Of a DNA stretch of 64,000 bases, positions 20,119 through 29,857 are shown piece after piece. Origin of the DNA: Leishmania mexicana MHOM/GT/2001/U1103 (taxonomy: Eukaryota > Euglenozoa > Kinetoplastea > Trypanosomatida > Trypanosomatidae); NCBI RefSeq assembly GCF_000234665.1, contig NC_018324.1, forward strand, positions 1,135,233 to 1,199,232, in the 5' to 3' direction. How positions within the stretch are numbered: the stretch's first letter is position 1; every line of letters begins with the position of its first letter. The position numbers and the translations under genes are program-made. Under the pieces are notes generated by a model. The model made no database searches. It was not told the DNA's origin and saw nothing but the letters and a program-made list of their open reading frames with translations.

Positions 20119-23100
20119 TTAAACGGCAGCGACTGCCTCAGCAAGCGCGCTGCAGAGAAGCTCCTCCAGTACCTCCTCCGTTGCCACGGCAGAGCTGGCG
20201 TTTCCTCGACTCAGCGTTGCCGCTGCTGCGGCGGGCACGGCTTCTGTGTTGGTGACCTTCGCGGCATGCAGGACTCGCATATTGGCGTACGTCACGTGGC
20301 GAGGGGCGCACAAGGCTGTGAAGGAGCTCTGAACGGCGGGCGCGGCGACCAGGGAGCGGATCAGCTCGTCCATCACCCCTTTCACGAAGCACACCTCTGT
20401 CGCCGTGGCGGAACTTGTGGTGGTCTGGGAGGCGACTGGTGACAGTGTGGAGGACACCGGATCAACGTGGCTATTGTAGAGGAGCGGCGTGTAGGTGGTA
20501 TTCAGCTTCTCTGATCCGTAGAGGGCCTCATAGTCGTCCCGCGGCATCACTCGCGCTTGCAGAAGGAGGCTGAGGAATGTGGCACTGCTGCCGCCGTCAC
20601 TCGAGGAGTTGAGGCTAGGGAGCGGCGTTGCTCTAGTACGGCGGCCATGGCGACTTCCACTGCCACCATGCTGCTTTTCTTCCCCGTCGCTCGCCGCGGC
20701 GCAAGGCACGACAGCGCACGTCATAAGTCGCTCCAGAACTTGGCTAGTGCTGCCTGCGTAGAAGAGTATCTTCAACGTCTGCTGCTTGCCGGGTTCCACA
20801 ACGCCTTCGGAGGGGCGCACGACGACCTGTGCGTCACCCCGCTGCGGGCGATCGAGGTGCCAGGTGTAGCGCATGGCAGTCGGGCAGCCGGCGGCGAGCT
20901 GCAATGTGCAGGTGCGCCTGCACAGTGTAAAGTATGGGACGGCGCCGAGCCTGCAGACGTCGTCGGACAAGAACGCAGCGTGCGCGCGCGCGGCGAGGGT
21001 GGGCGGGACGGCAGGAACTTGCATCAGCGCATGGTCGATCCACTGCATCACCGACGTCGCCGTCACCTTGCGTGGGTGGTAGCCGCTGGCAACCAGATCG
21101 ACGTAGTAGCCCTCTCCCTGCACTGTCTGCAGCAGGACGCTCACACGGTACTCTCTCGCCTCCAGCGGCCTGAAGTAGAAGCCAATGTGGACCGTGCCGC
21201 GTGGCGAAACCGTGCCCCGCGGGTCGACGCACTGAAACACAGGGAAGCCGTAGTGCTCTCGCGCTTGTTCCTGCAGTGCCATCAAGTCGACCGAGTACTC
21301 GACAGGCTCATCAAACGGGTTTGTCGCCGTGATGAACTGCAGCGGCGGCTCCATGTCGCCGAGGGCGACCGGCATCAACTCGTACACCTTCTGGTGGTGG
21401 AAGTTCAACGCGCATACCTCAGCAGGCAACGTGCGTCCTTCCAGCACCACGGCGACGCGCCGCCAACTGCGGCCAACGCGCAGCACCATTGGCAGCCGAT
21501 GGACACCCACCTCGCTGTGCACGTAATGCACCTCAAGCTGAACTGTCTGCCCAACATCAATGCTTCCCTGCTGCGGTATCACCGTCACGAGTCCACGATC
21601 AATGATGTAGTACAAACTTTCCAGCTCTGTGTTTTCCAGGCACCAGCGCTCTCTGTTAGCCTCATGCTGCGTTGGCAGCATCACATCGAACGGCGCAGGG
21701 CAGTCGCCAGTGTTCTTGAGGCTCACCTTGAGGCACACGGTGCTGTCCCCTTCGTGCGCTACGCCAAGATCCACCGAAATCGGGTCCAATCCGCTAACGT
21801 AGTGCTGGAAGGAGGCGTGCGCGCTATTGTCGCTGTCCTCAGGCTCCGCAGCAGCCGTGGCGAGCTGCGCGTTGATGGCGTTGAGGCTGAGCTGCTGCCA
21901 CGCCAGCGGCCGCGCCACGCCGGGGAGATCGACGTCCACCACCTGCACTGCTGGGTGTGCAGCCCGCAGACGCCAGCGGCAATGGGGGTGCCGTTCCGCC
22001 TCCTCTGCGGTTGGCACGTTCGGCACGTTGGCCAGGTTGGTGGACAAGCCGCTAACGATGGCATAGACGAGGAACTCTGTCAAGCCCGGCGCAGGCTGCG
22101 CCGCCACGAGCACTGTTGTGTGCGTGCGCGCTGGTAGGACACCGCGGCTGTTGTGAAGGCGCGGCACCACCGCGGCGGCGGTTCCCGACTTGCCCGCGTG
22201 CACCAGCATGGCNNNNNNNNNNNNNNNNNNNNNNNNNNNNNNNNNNNNNNNNNNNNNNNNNNNNNNNNNNNNNNNNNNNNNNNNNNNNNNNNNNNNNNNN
22301 NNNNNNNNNNNNGCACGTACAGCTGCAGATAGCCGTGGAACACGCGAGGCTGCTGTGGGCTGAAGAAGAGTGTGATGGGGAGCCGCGCACCGCCGGGCAC
22401 CACACCCTGCTCAGGCTCCATGCGAAGCGCTCCGAGAAGTTCCGCTGACGTGTCGAAGCGGAACGCCACTGGCAGCGCCGTCGGGTTGCGTACCCACGCA
22501 CGCTGCTGCGATTCACCCGAGACGCAACTTGGCGGTAGTGTAATCATGCTCGGTGGCACCGTCGCGTCTTCGCCAACCTGGCGCCACTGGAGCTGCGGGA
22601 GGCATACTTCACCGAAGAGGTTGAGGTGCGTGGTGTCCGCGGCAGTTGGTAGTGCGGCACTAGAGGTGGGGGAGATGGTGGAGTGCAGTACATTTGCGTC
22701 CCACAGAATTCTGGCCGACGCCGCGTACTGCGCCGTGTCTCCGGGGCTGAATTTCACCACAAGCAGCTGACGGCCCAGAGCCGGCACAACGCCTGCGGTT
22801 GGGTACACCGAGAACACAGCCTCGCCCACCTCGCTGGCCTCTTGCTGCGGTGCTCTGGCTTCTACCGCAGCGGTTAAAGCTTCTCTCTCCGGTGCCACGC
22901 GTTTCATGTTCGGTGGCAAGACGACTGCACTGACCTGCTTGAGCATGACACCGGTTACCTCGTAACGCACCGGCGTAGCAGCCTTGTTCTGGAGCGCTAT
23001 CACTTGGTAGGAGGAGCCACCGACGCGGCACGCCGGCAGGCACACCTGACGCGTGTAGCTGATCTGGTTGGATGTGCTCTGCTGCTGGTGCTTCAATTTC

Positions 23101-25205
23101 TGCTTCGCTGAGGTGAGGACAGAAACGCTGGCGCTCGTGCAGGTCACTGTGAAGCACTGTGGCGGCACCACGCACGCGTCCGGCGCCAAGTAGAAGGCAG
23201 ACATGGACTCATAGTTCACATAGCACTCCAGCGTGCAGGCGGCCGGCAGCTCGTTGCTCACGGCGCTGTTGAACTGGAGCTGGAAGATGGCAGAGCCGTT
23301 AGGAGGGACAACCTGTTGTGTGGGCACTACCGCGTACGGGCACGCTTGCGATGCGGGCAGACTCCAAGTAGCCACAGCGGTCGCATTGGATGTATTCATG
23401 ACCGTCACCAGGTGTCCACGCATGTCGCTGCCGCTTTTTCCACCACCGCCAAATGTGTAGAGAGGCTTTGCATCGACTCCGAAGGGTGTGTCGATGGAAA
23501 CGCTGCCGTTGGCTGTCTCCAAGTTGCTCAGCGGCACGCGCACTTTGCGTTTTGCTCCACTCATGACGACGCCGGGGCTGCAGACGTCTTCCTGGATACG
23601 CCGCCAAATTTCGAGTGTCGAAGCAGGCACGGTGCTGCGCTGGCCTCCCCGCTGGTCGTTCTCTTGCCTGCTGCCTATCAACTCGTCCTCTGCGGCAGCT
23701 GCCGCCGCGGCGACGGTCGTAAGTTCCTCCGGGGTGAGCAGCCCCAATCCTCGCTCCATCCGCAGCCGCGCCGCCTCTACGTCCGCGAGGGTCAACGTCG
23801 GCGGCCGCAGAGAGCTGGTGTAGGCACCGCCTAGCACATCGACCCCCACCACATCCTTTGCACCCTCGATGAGCAGGTACAGTCGACGGTAATAGAGGAT
23901 GGGGTGCGTGGGCCGGAAAGTGATGGCCACCTGCAGACTTGACTGCGCCGCAACAACACCGCTGTGGGGTACTACAGTAAAGGCCGCCCCCGGCAACGTG
24001 TTCATCCACGTGAATGGGGCGTCCGTTGTTGACGCGTTTCGCAGGGTCAAGTGACGCGTGCGCTGCTTCTCGGCGGGCATGTGCTCCAGGTCCACGGCCT
24101 CGTAGTCGAGACTGCTGATCGATGCCGTTACGCGCGGGCCAAGTGTTGTTCCACTAAGCTCCACTTGCAACGAGTTGCCATGCTCGCAGTCGATCTGAAA
24201 GGTGTTGAAGTCGATCACCCCGGGACTCCCGGGAGTGTAGTGGATACGGACCGGCTGCACAGCACCGCGCGGCACGAGAAAGGCGCCTTCACCATTCGAG
24301 TCGTCTTGCTCCACCGCCACCTTTCCCTCGACAGCGAAGCGAAAGGCGCACATTAGGCTTTCGTCCACGCGCCGAATGCGCACCGACACGGGTACCGGCG
24401 AGGGGTTGCACAGGTGGATCAACTTGCAGCCGCTGCTGCCGCCGCTGTTCTGTTGCGCCTCCATCTGCACCACCAGCGTCCTCTCCTCCGCACTTGGCTC
24501 CTGAAAACAAATATACGGGTACTTGCCGATGCCGGATATCTTCAGGGCAGCGATTACGTCGTCAGTTCCGGTCAGACGGCACAAAGCCTGTGCCACCATT
24601 GTGCACCCCTCCGTTGGCGTGAACAGAAGTGTGATGTGCATTATCTCCCCCTCATCCAGCACGGCGTGACTGGGCAGAATGCAGAACGGCCCCGAGACCT
24701 CCCAGCTGAACTCTACCGGGGCAGTTCCGCTGTTTTGCAGCTGCACCTGCGCGTGCGCGGTGGAGCCGACGGCGCAGTAGCCAAAGTCGTGGCTGGGCTG
24801 CAGCGTCAGCTTCGCGTACGGCGTAAGACAGTCCAGTCGCACCTGAAAGGAGCCGCGACCCTCCACCGTGATGGTGACGGCGTCATGCAGCTCCACCATC
24901 TCTGTAGGGCGGAAGGAAATGGCGATCTCGTGTGACACGCCGCTGCTCAGCGTGATTGGCTCCGGAAAAGGCGTAATGAAGGTCTTGCGGTTCACTGGCA
25001 GTGAAAACTGAATCGTCTGCGAGGCACGCTCAACGTTCTTGACGAGGATCTTGCGCTTGTACTCCTTGCCCGGCTCCCACTCTTTCCATGTGAGGCGGTC
25101 TGCGCAGTCTACCCCGAGCGCTCGTCGACGCTGCTCGCGTCGCTCCTTTCTTGCGGACACCTCCATCATCTTTGTCACCGTCCTTCTGGGATTACCAGAG
25201 TGCAT
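20119..25205 (-). CDS. CFAP65: CFAP65/CCDC108-like flagellar protein with MSP (ASH-type) domains; interrupted by assembly gap
   Basis: ATG at 25205, TAA at 20119-20121. The upstream part (25205-22313) gives 964 residues, and the downstream part (22212-20119) 697; they are joined by 100 N and lie in different frames only because the N count is arbitrary. The protein is a string of immunoglobulin-like MSP/ASH domains, typical of CFAP65 and Hydin in the ciliary central apparatus: a motif of strand, NSGTAPVEFSW-type turn, GxL.PG-type loop and FxPT-type edge recurs (for example VGSTAHAQVQLQNSGTAPVE, ITLLFTPTEG, ITLFFSPQQP, IGFYFRPLEA). The N-terminal LTWKEWEPGKEYKRKILVKN and the late PLQFITATNPFDEPVEYSVD fit CFAP65 in particular. 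Expected role: assembly or stability of the axonemal central pair projection and motility. The C-terminus is Ala/Ser-rich. The Hydin family is the alternative. Confidence 0.8.
22213..22312. other. Assembly gap (100 N) inside the CFAP65-like gene
   Basis: Exactly 100 N, a placeholder. The gap lies between the end of one MSP domain and the next. One base of a split codon remains on the upstream side and the downstream side starts on a codon boundary, so the true missing length should be 2 modulo 3 if the gene is intact. Confidence 0.99.
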
Positions 25206-26627
25206 GTGCTTGTGCGGGTGAGCTTATCGTCTTCCTTCAGCGCGCTTCTCTCCCGCCCTCGCGCCGCTGTGAAAGGGCACGACGAGATCCTTCACCTTGG
25301 CGCGTGCTCCTGCAGTGATGCGAGCTGATGTGCGTGTGTGTGTGTGTGTGTGAGCTCACCAGGAACGAAAAAAGGAAAGCAAAATGCGCGCTTCTCTGTG
25401 CGCTTGCGATTCGAACACGGACAGAGACGGCGGTGGTCGATGCGGCAAAGATAGCACGCATGCGTGGGCGAAGAGAAACAATGTGAGGGAAGGGAGAGGA
25501 GGAATGCACACTGCTACATGTCCTGAGCGACCAGCAGGAGGTCTCTGCGATGCACGAAGAGAGGGAGGCACCAGTGCTGACGCACCCTGCCTTTTGTATG
25601 GGCTAGTTTCGGTGTTTTTGTATCGCCATCCACACACACCCTTCTTCCAACAGATGTCAATGGGCGGGCTACATTGGCGGAGAACATCTGTCCCTCCCCC
25701 ATCAAGGCAGCTTACGCGGCACCACGCGTTCTTTTCGGCGATGTCATTGCGGCAGTGCCTCAACACTCGAATGATGCAGGGCCACCAAGCAGCCGGCACA
25801 GCCTGTCCTCAGGCACAAATGCAGGCTCTTGTGTGTTGGCGGACAGGTCTGGGCGGGCACTGAGCTGAAGAGACGTGCGGCCATGATGCGCTCATGTCTG
25901 TACCAGCCCACTGCGAGTCGTATGGATGATTCAACAAAGATGCACATCCCCCTACTGCTCTGTTTCTCTCCTTTTGCTGCGTTGCCGTGATGCAGGGCTC
26001 AATCCTGGGCCTCGACTGCGCGCCGTATGCAGTGGTATGGCAGGGGGCTGGACGACGCCAAACGGTGTTGGTTGGCTCGGTTCCTTGACGCAGCCGGGGT
26101 GCAACCGAGTTAGATGTGCTGTGGTTGTGCATGCGTATAGCTGTTGGCCTGGGTCGTGGTGGAATAAACATGCCGAAAAAAGCAAGAAATAATGGTACAC
26201 CGACACGAGGCAGTGCTGCTCCACCTACTACACGAAGGAGTGTGTTTGTGTGTAGGGGGAGGGGGGAAGGTGGGCCGGAGGGGCAACGTGGGTAGAGGCA
26301 CAGGGATCAAAACCGCAATGCGTGAGATAATGAGTTGCGCTGCAGTAGCTAGAGAGAAAGGAAAACGGGCAACAGCAACGAAAAGACGCTGCAAAACCAA
26401 ACATAATGAGCACACAAAGCAAGAAGAAAGCGGCGCGACGCAGCGACAACACATGGTATCGCTCCAAGCACGCAACGGTAGGGATGAAAGCGCGGACAGA
26501 GCAGCCGGAGCTGTAGAGCGTTCGATACCATACAACACGTTCGGGCTGATTGCCTCTCACTGACACGACCTCCAAATCGGCGTTTCGGCTGCTCTCTTCG
26601 TTGGCCACCCCCTGCCTCCGTCCGACT
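25206..26627. other. Intergenic spacer with a retroposon-like segment
   Basis: A (GT)n run lies at about 25331-25352, near the CFAP65 start. The right half, about 25640-26185, is of unusually high complexity for a spacer and is listed separately as a possible SIDER-type element. The remainder (26186-26627) is ordinary spacer. No protein gene seen. Confidence 0.5.
25640..26185 (+). mobile_element. Candidate degenerate ingi/SIDER-type retroposon remnant
   Basis: Non-repetitive segment of about 550 bp, oriented opposite to transcription, ending in an A-rich tract (26173-26190). On + it encodes a relic of the form LLLLRCRDAGLNPGP (NPGP at 26001-26012), which resembles the 2A-like sequence at the N-terminus of trypanosomatid ingi/L1Tc-clade retroposons (consensus ending D-V-E-x-N-P-G-P). 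SIDER elements are short truncated descendants of such retroposons that sit in Leishmania 3' UTRs. Borders are approximate; the assignment rests on this motif, size and A-rich end, and a consensus search was not possible. Confidence 0.4.
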
Positions 26628-28670
26628 TCACTTTCCCTCAGTGGACCGAAATCCGCGCAGCGCGAGGTAGCCGAGTACAAGATAGACTGCCATGCTGAAC
26701 GCGACAATCAGGATGTGCGACCTAATGTCCTTGGTGTACATCCCCTGCGAGGCCGCGTACGCCGTCCCAGATGTGATGCATGGCGCGATGTCGGACGGCA
26801 CCGGGTCGCAGACGAAGGTCAGCCCGTCAAACTCGTTCGCCACCATCACTGAAAAGGCAAAGCGGACGAAGGAAACGTGCTTGATCCAGCGCCACATGAG
26901 TGGGATGCTGTTCAAACTCACCAGCATGCCGCCTGTTGGCAGCAGATACAGCACCAACAGCAGAGAGGTGAGAATGTTGGCGGTGGCGTAGTTCTTGGAC
27001 AGGCTCGACATGAAAAGGCAGAGGGCGTAGCTGTTCAGCGTGACCAAGGCACCGACGCTGTCGAAGATGAGAAACTTCACGACGGTGCGCTGCAAGCCAA
27101 CCAGGAGGTAGACAATCAAGTTGAAGAGAAAGTTTATCACCACCGCGACGGGCGCATCTTGAATGAACTTGCCTATGTAGTACGCCGATGTGCTGTACAT
27201 GCCGTTGCGGTGCTCGCGTGCGTAGATGGCGCGATCAGTCAGAAACATCTCGAGGCTGCCGAGGGAGGAGAAAGTACTGATCATCAAGATGAAAAAGAGG
27301 ACGCCCATGCGACTGCGGATGCTGTCCTGTGAGTTCCCGACTTGGTAGTAGATCGTGCCCGTGAGAAAGGCGAATACGATAGCAGACGTGACGGAGACGT
27401 ACGTCGCGACAGGGTCACGGCGACGATTGCGCAGACACCGCATGGCGATGCACCGCACTTGTGTGGCCCAGCTGCGGTGGTAGGCGCGCACCTGGGATTC
27501 GGTCGCGGTCAAAGCCGCTGTTGCCGCTCTGGAGGAGCGTTGCAGCTCGTCGATTTGCCGCATAACGTCGGCTAGGCGTAGAGAAGCAAAGGCGGCAGCG
27601 ATGTCACGTCCCTGCGTTGGCGCTACCGACGGCAGTTGTTCCCACCTTTCCTCCGTGTCGACTGACGGCGAGGATAGGCAGCCCTGATTCCCGTTCGTGG
27701 TTGCCTCTACTGCCGCCGACTGCTGCGCCTCTTCTGACCGCCACTCCTCCCTCTCGACTAGCAAAACGGAAACGGCGTCAATGAGGTAGTCGGCTGGGTT
27801 GTTCGAATAGCTGGAGGAGAGGCCGATCTCGGCAAGAAACCGGACCGCGTCATCGGCAGGGCCAAAGTACGCCTCCTCCCCGATCCCGTTCAGCAGCAGA
27901 ACGCGGTCAAAAACCTCGTAGATGCGCGAGCGTGGCTGATGGATGGAGAAGACGACAGCCACCCCTGAGCGGGAGAGCGAGCGCAGAAGCGTGAGGAGAT
28001 GCAGCGCCGTGAAGGTGTCGAGGCCGGTTGTCGGCTCATCCAGGAAGAGCAGGGACGGCAACGTCACCATCTCTGCGGCGACAGCGCACCGCTTGCGCTG
28101 TCCTCCGCTGATGCCGCGCACTAATGCGCTACCGATGCAACTGTGGCGCACGTGGTAAATACCAAGCTGCCGAAGCACCTGAGATACCCGACTCTCCAGC
28201 GCCTCTTCCGAAAAAGTCGGCGAGGCGCGGAGGGTGGCAGAAAAGCGGACCACCTCCTCGACGGTCACATAGCTATGCATAATATCCTCCTGCTGCACGT
28301 AGCCGCTGCAGAGCCGGAACGCGGCCGGATCAACGGGCTCTCCGTTCAGCAGAATTCTACCTGTGATGTCGCCCTTGCCCTTCACCTTGCGCTGCGCTAA
28401 GATATCGAGTAACGTCGTCTTACCCGCCCCAGAAGGGCCCAGAACGGCGAGCATCTCGCCACTTTGAACGTAGCCGAAGACATGTCGCACAAGGGTGCGG
28501 CTGCCACCTTCGTCACCACCGCTGACGGTATAGCTGACGTCTTCCCAGGTGAGCACAACCTTGTGGTGTGAGGAGGCTGGGGGCGGGGCAGACGACTCCG
28601 CCGGAGAGTGGGGCAGATGGTGAAGCAGTCCAGCGTCTGCGCGGTCGGTAGGTGGCGCCGGAGACGACAT
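26628..28670 (-). CDS. ABC transporter, subfamily G half-transporter
   Basis: 680 residues from ATG 28670. The frame continues 72 codons to a GTG with a hydrophobic, UTR-like sequence; ATG 28670 gives the usual ABCG half-transporter length. Order is NBD then TMD, as in White/ABCG. Walker A GPSGAGKTT (78-86), Q-loop about 126-127, signature ISGGQRKR (187-194), Walker B LLFLDEP (207-213), D-loop GLD, switch His H244. The linker (300-400) is Ser/Glu/Ala-rich. About six membrane spans follow between 420 and 675 (around 423-442, 455-475, 502-526, 533-554, 565-585, 650-672), with an extracellular loop holding two Cys (C621, C631) before the last span. All catalytic residues are present. It must dimerise to act. 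Leishmania ABCG proteins move phospholipids and some drugs; the exact paralogue (a chromosome-36 ABCG6 is likely from memory) is not proven. Confidence 0.93.
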   Translation of the reverse strand: MSSPAPPTDRADAGLLHHLPHSPAESSAPPPASSHHKVVLTWEDVSYTVSGGDEGGSRTLVRHVFGYVQSGEMLAVLGPSGAGKTTLLDILAQRKVKGKGDITGRILLNGEPVDPAAFRLCSGYVQQEDIMHSYVTVEEVVRFSATLRASPTFSEEALESRVSQVLRQLGIYHVRHSCIGSALVRGISGGQRKRCAVAAEMVTLPSLLFLDEPTTGLDTFTALHLLTLLRSLSRSGVAVVFSIHQPRSRIYEVFDRVLLLNGIGEEAYFGPADDAVRFLAEIGLSSSYSNNPADYLIDAVSVLLVEREEWRSEEAQQSAAVEATTNGNQGCLSSPSVDTEERWEQLPSVAPTQGRDIAAAFASLRLADVMRQIDELQRSSRAATAALTATESQVRAYHRSWATQVRCIAMRCLRNRRRDPVATYVSVTSAIVFAFLTGTIYYQVGNSQDSIRSRMGVLFFILMISTFSSLGSLEMFLTDRAIYAREHRNGMYSTSAYYIGKFIQDAPVAVVINFLFNLIVYLLVGLQRTVVKFLIFDSVGALVTLNSYALCLFMSSLSKNYATANILTSLLLVLYLLPTGGMLVSLNSIPLMWRWIKHVSFVRFAFSVMVANEFDGLTFVCDPVPSDIAPCITSGTAYAASQGMYTKDIRSHILIVAFSMAVYLVLGYLALRGFRSTEGK

Positions 28671-29857
28671 CCGCACGGCAAACGGAAAGGGCAAGAAGGA
28701 AAGCGGTGACAGCGATGGCCGGGACGAGGGTCGAGGAGAGGTAATGACGCTTGTGCGAAATGAGGAAACCGTTGCAATGGAGCGAGTGGGCAGGTAAAAC
28801 GGGCGGATGCTGTGCCCCAGGGCAAACGATAAAGCAAGTAACAGCAAAAAAAAGAAACAATAGGCGAGGTGATTTCTACAATACACCCTTCACCCGCTAT
28901 GGAAGCTATAGGGGTGTGCGCGCGCTGCCCTAGTGCCAAGAGTGGGGAGAGGGGAGAGGGGCTAGGGTGGGGAAGAGGACAGCGTCAAAGACCGCCTCGT
29001 CTGTTAATTCGCTTGTGTGCGTAGCAACACGAATATGTTTCATCTATGAACGGTGAACTGCCGTTACCGCATAAGGCGACGTTTCTATCGATAGCGGCGG
29101 GCGAGTATGTGCGTGGGTGCGTTGGCGCTGCCATGGGAGTATGACACCACGACATGCACCGAGAGACGCGCCAACAGGACGGAAGAAGATGTGGAACACA
29201 AAAGGGAAAAACATCGTACAAAGGTGAAGAAGAAGGAGCCGCAGCAGCAGCAGCAGCCGCACTAATGGCGGAAACGGAAGCATTACTCACATGAAGAAGC
29301 AAAGCAGCTTCTCATGGAGACCTTTTTTTTCAGCTCAGAGACACCGCTTTGATCCCGTGACGGTGTTTTGTTTGCGACGTCCCCATGTCTCCGGTGGTGG
29401 TGGTGGTGATAAGGGCAAGTATGTGGAGAGCGACTTGCGAAACTAACGTGTACTTCGTCTTCTCTCCTCTCACTCTCCCCATCGAGTACCATATTGCTTG
29501 ATTGTTTTCTCTTGCGAGGAGCGCAGCAGGAGCAGGAAGGTGCGAGTGGACAGCACAAAGAAAGGGAAGGCCGAAAACAAAGAGCGTGCATGAATGAATG
29601 GCACGCTGCTTGTGCGAAAAGGGGTGGGTTGGGCCGGCGGCGGCGAGGGCGAGGGCAGGGGGGATGGAGAGTGGAGAGTGAAGAGTGAAAGGGCGGAGAA
29701 GACGGCCGCTTGTATGGTGAAGGAAAGAAGTCTGTTAGGAGGAGGAGAGCAGAGGGACACAGCAGAAGCGGCTGTAACCGGCGTCCGGCGAGCTGCGTTC
29801 GCGGTGATGGCGCGCAGTGGTCGGCATGTATGGCACAGCCATGCAACCGTCACACTC
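28671..29857. other. Intergenic spacer
   Basis: Contains a CAG repeat at about 29242-29258, a GGT repeat at about 29394-29409 and G/A-rich blocks at 28940-28975 and 29630-29690. Minus-strand frames here are Ser/Pro/Cys low-complexity. No gene seen. Confidence 0.5.

Noticed and set aside
20557..22137. 526-codon plus-strand open frame
   Set aside because: Antisense shadow of the CFAP65-like gene, with the Arg/His/Ala-rich composition typical of such shadows and no domain.
28671..28886. 72-residue hydrophobic N-terminal extension of the ABCG protein
   Set aside because: Starts at GTG and reads like UTR; the ATG at 28670 gives the normal half-transporter length.
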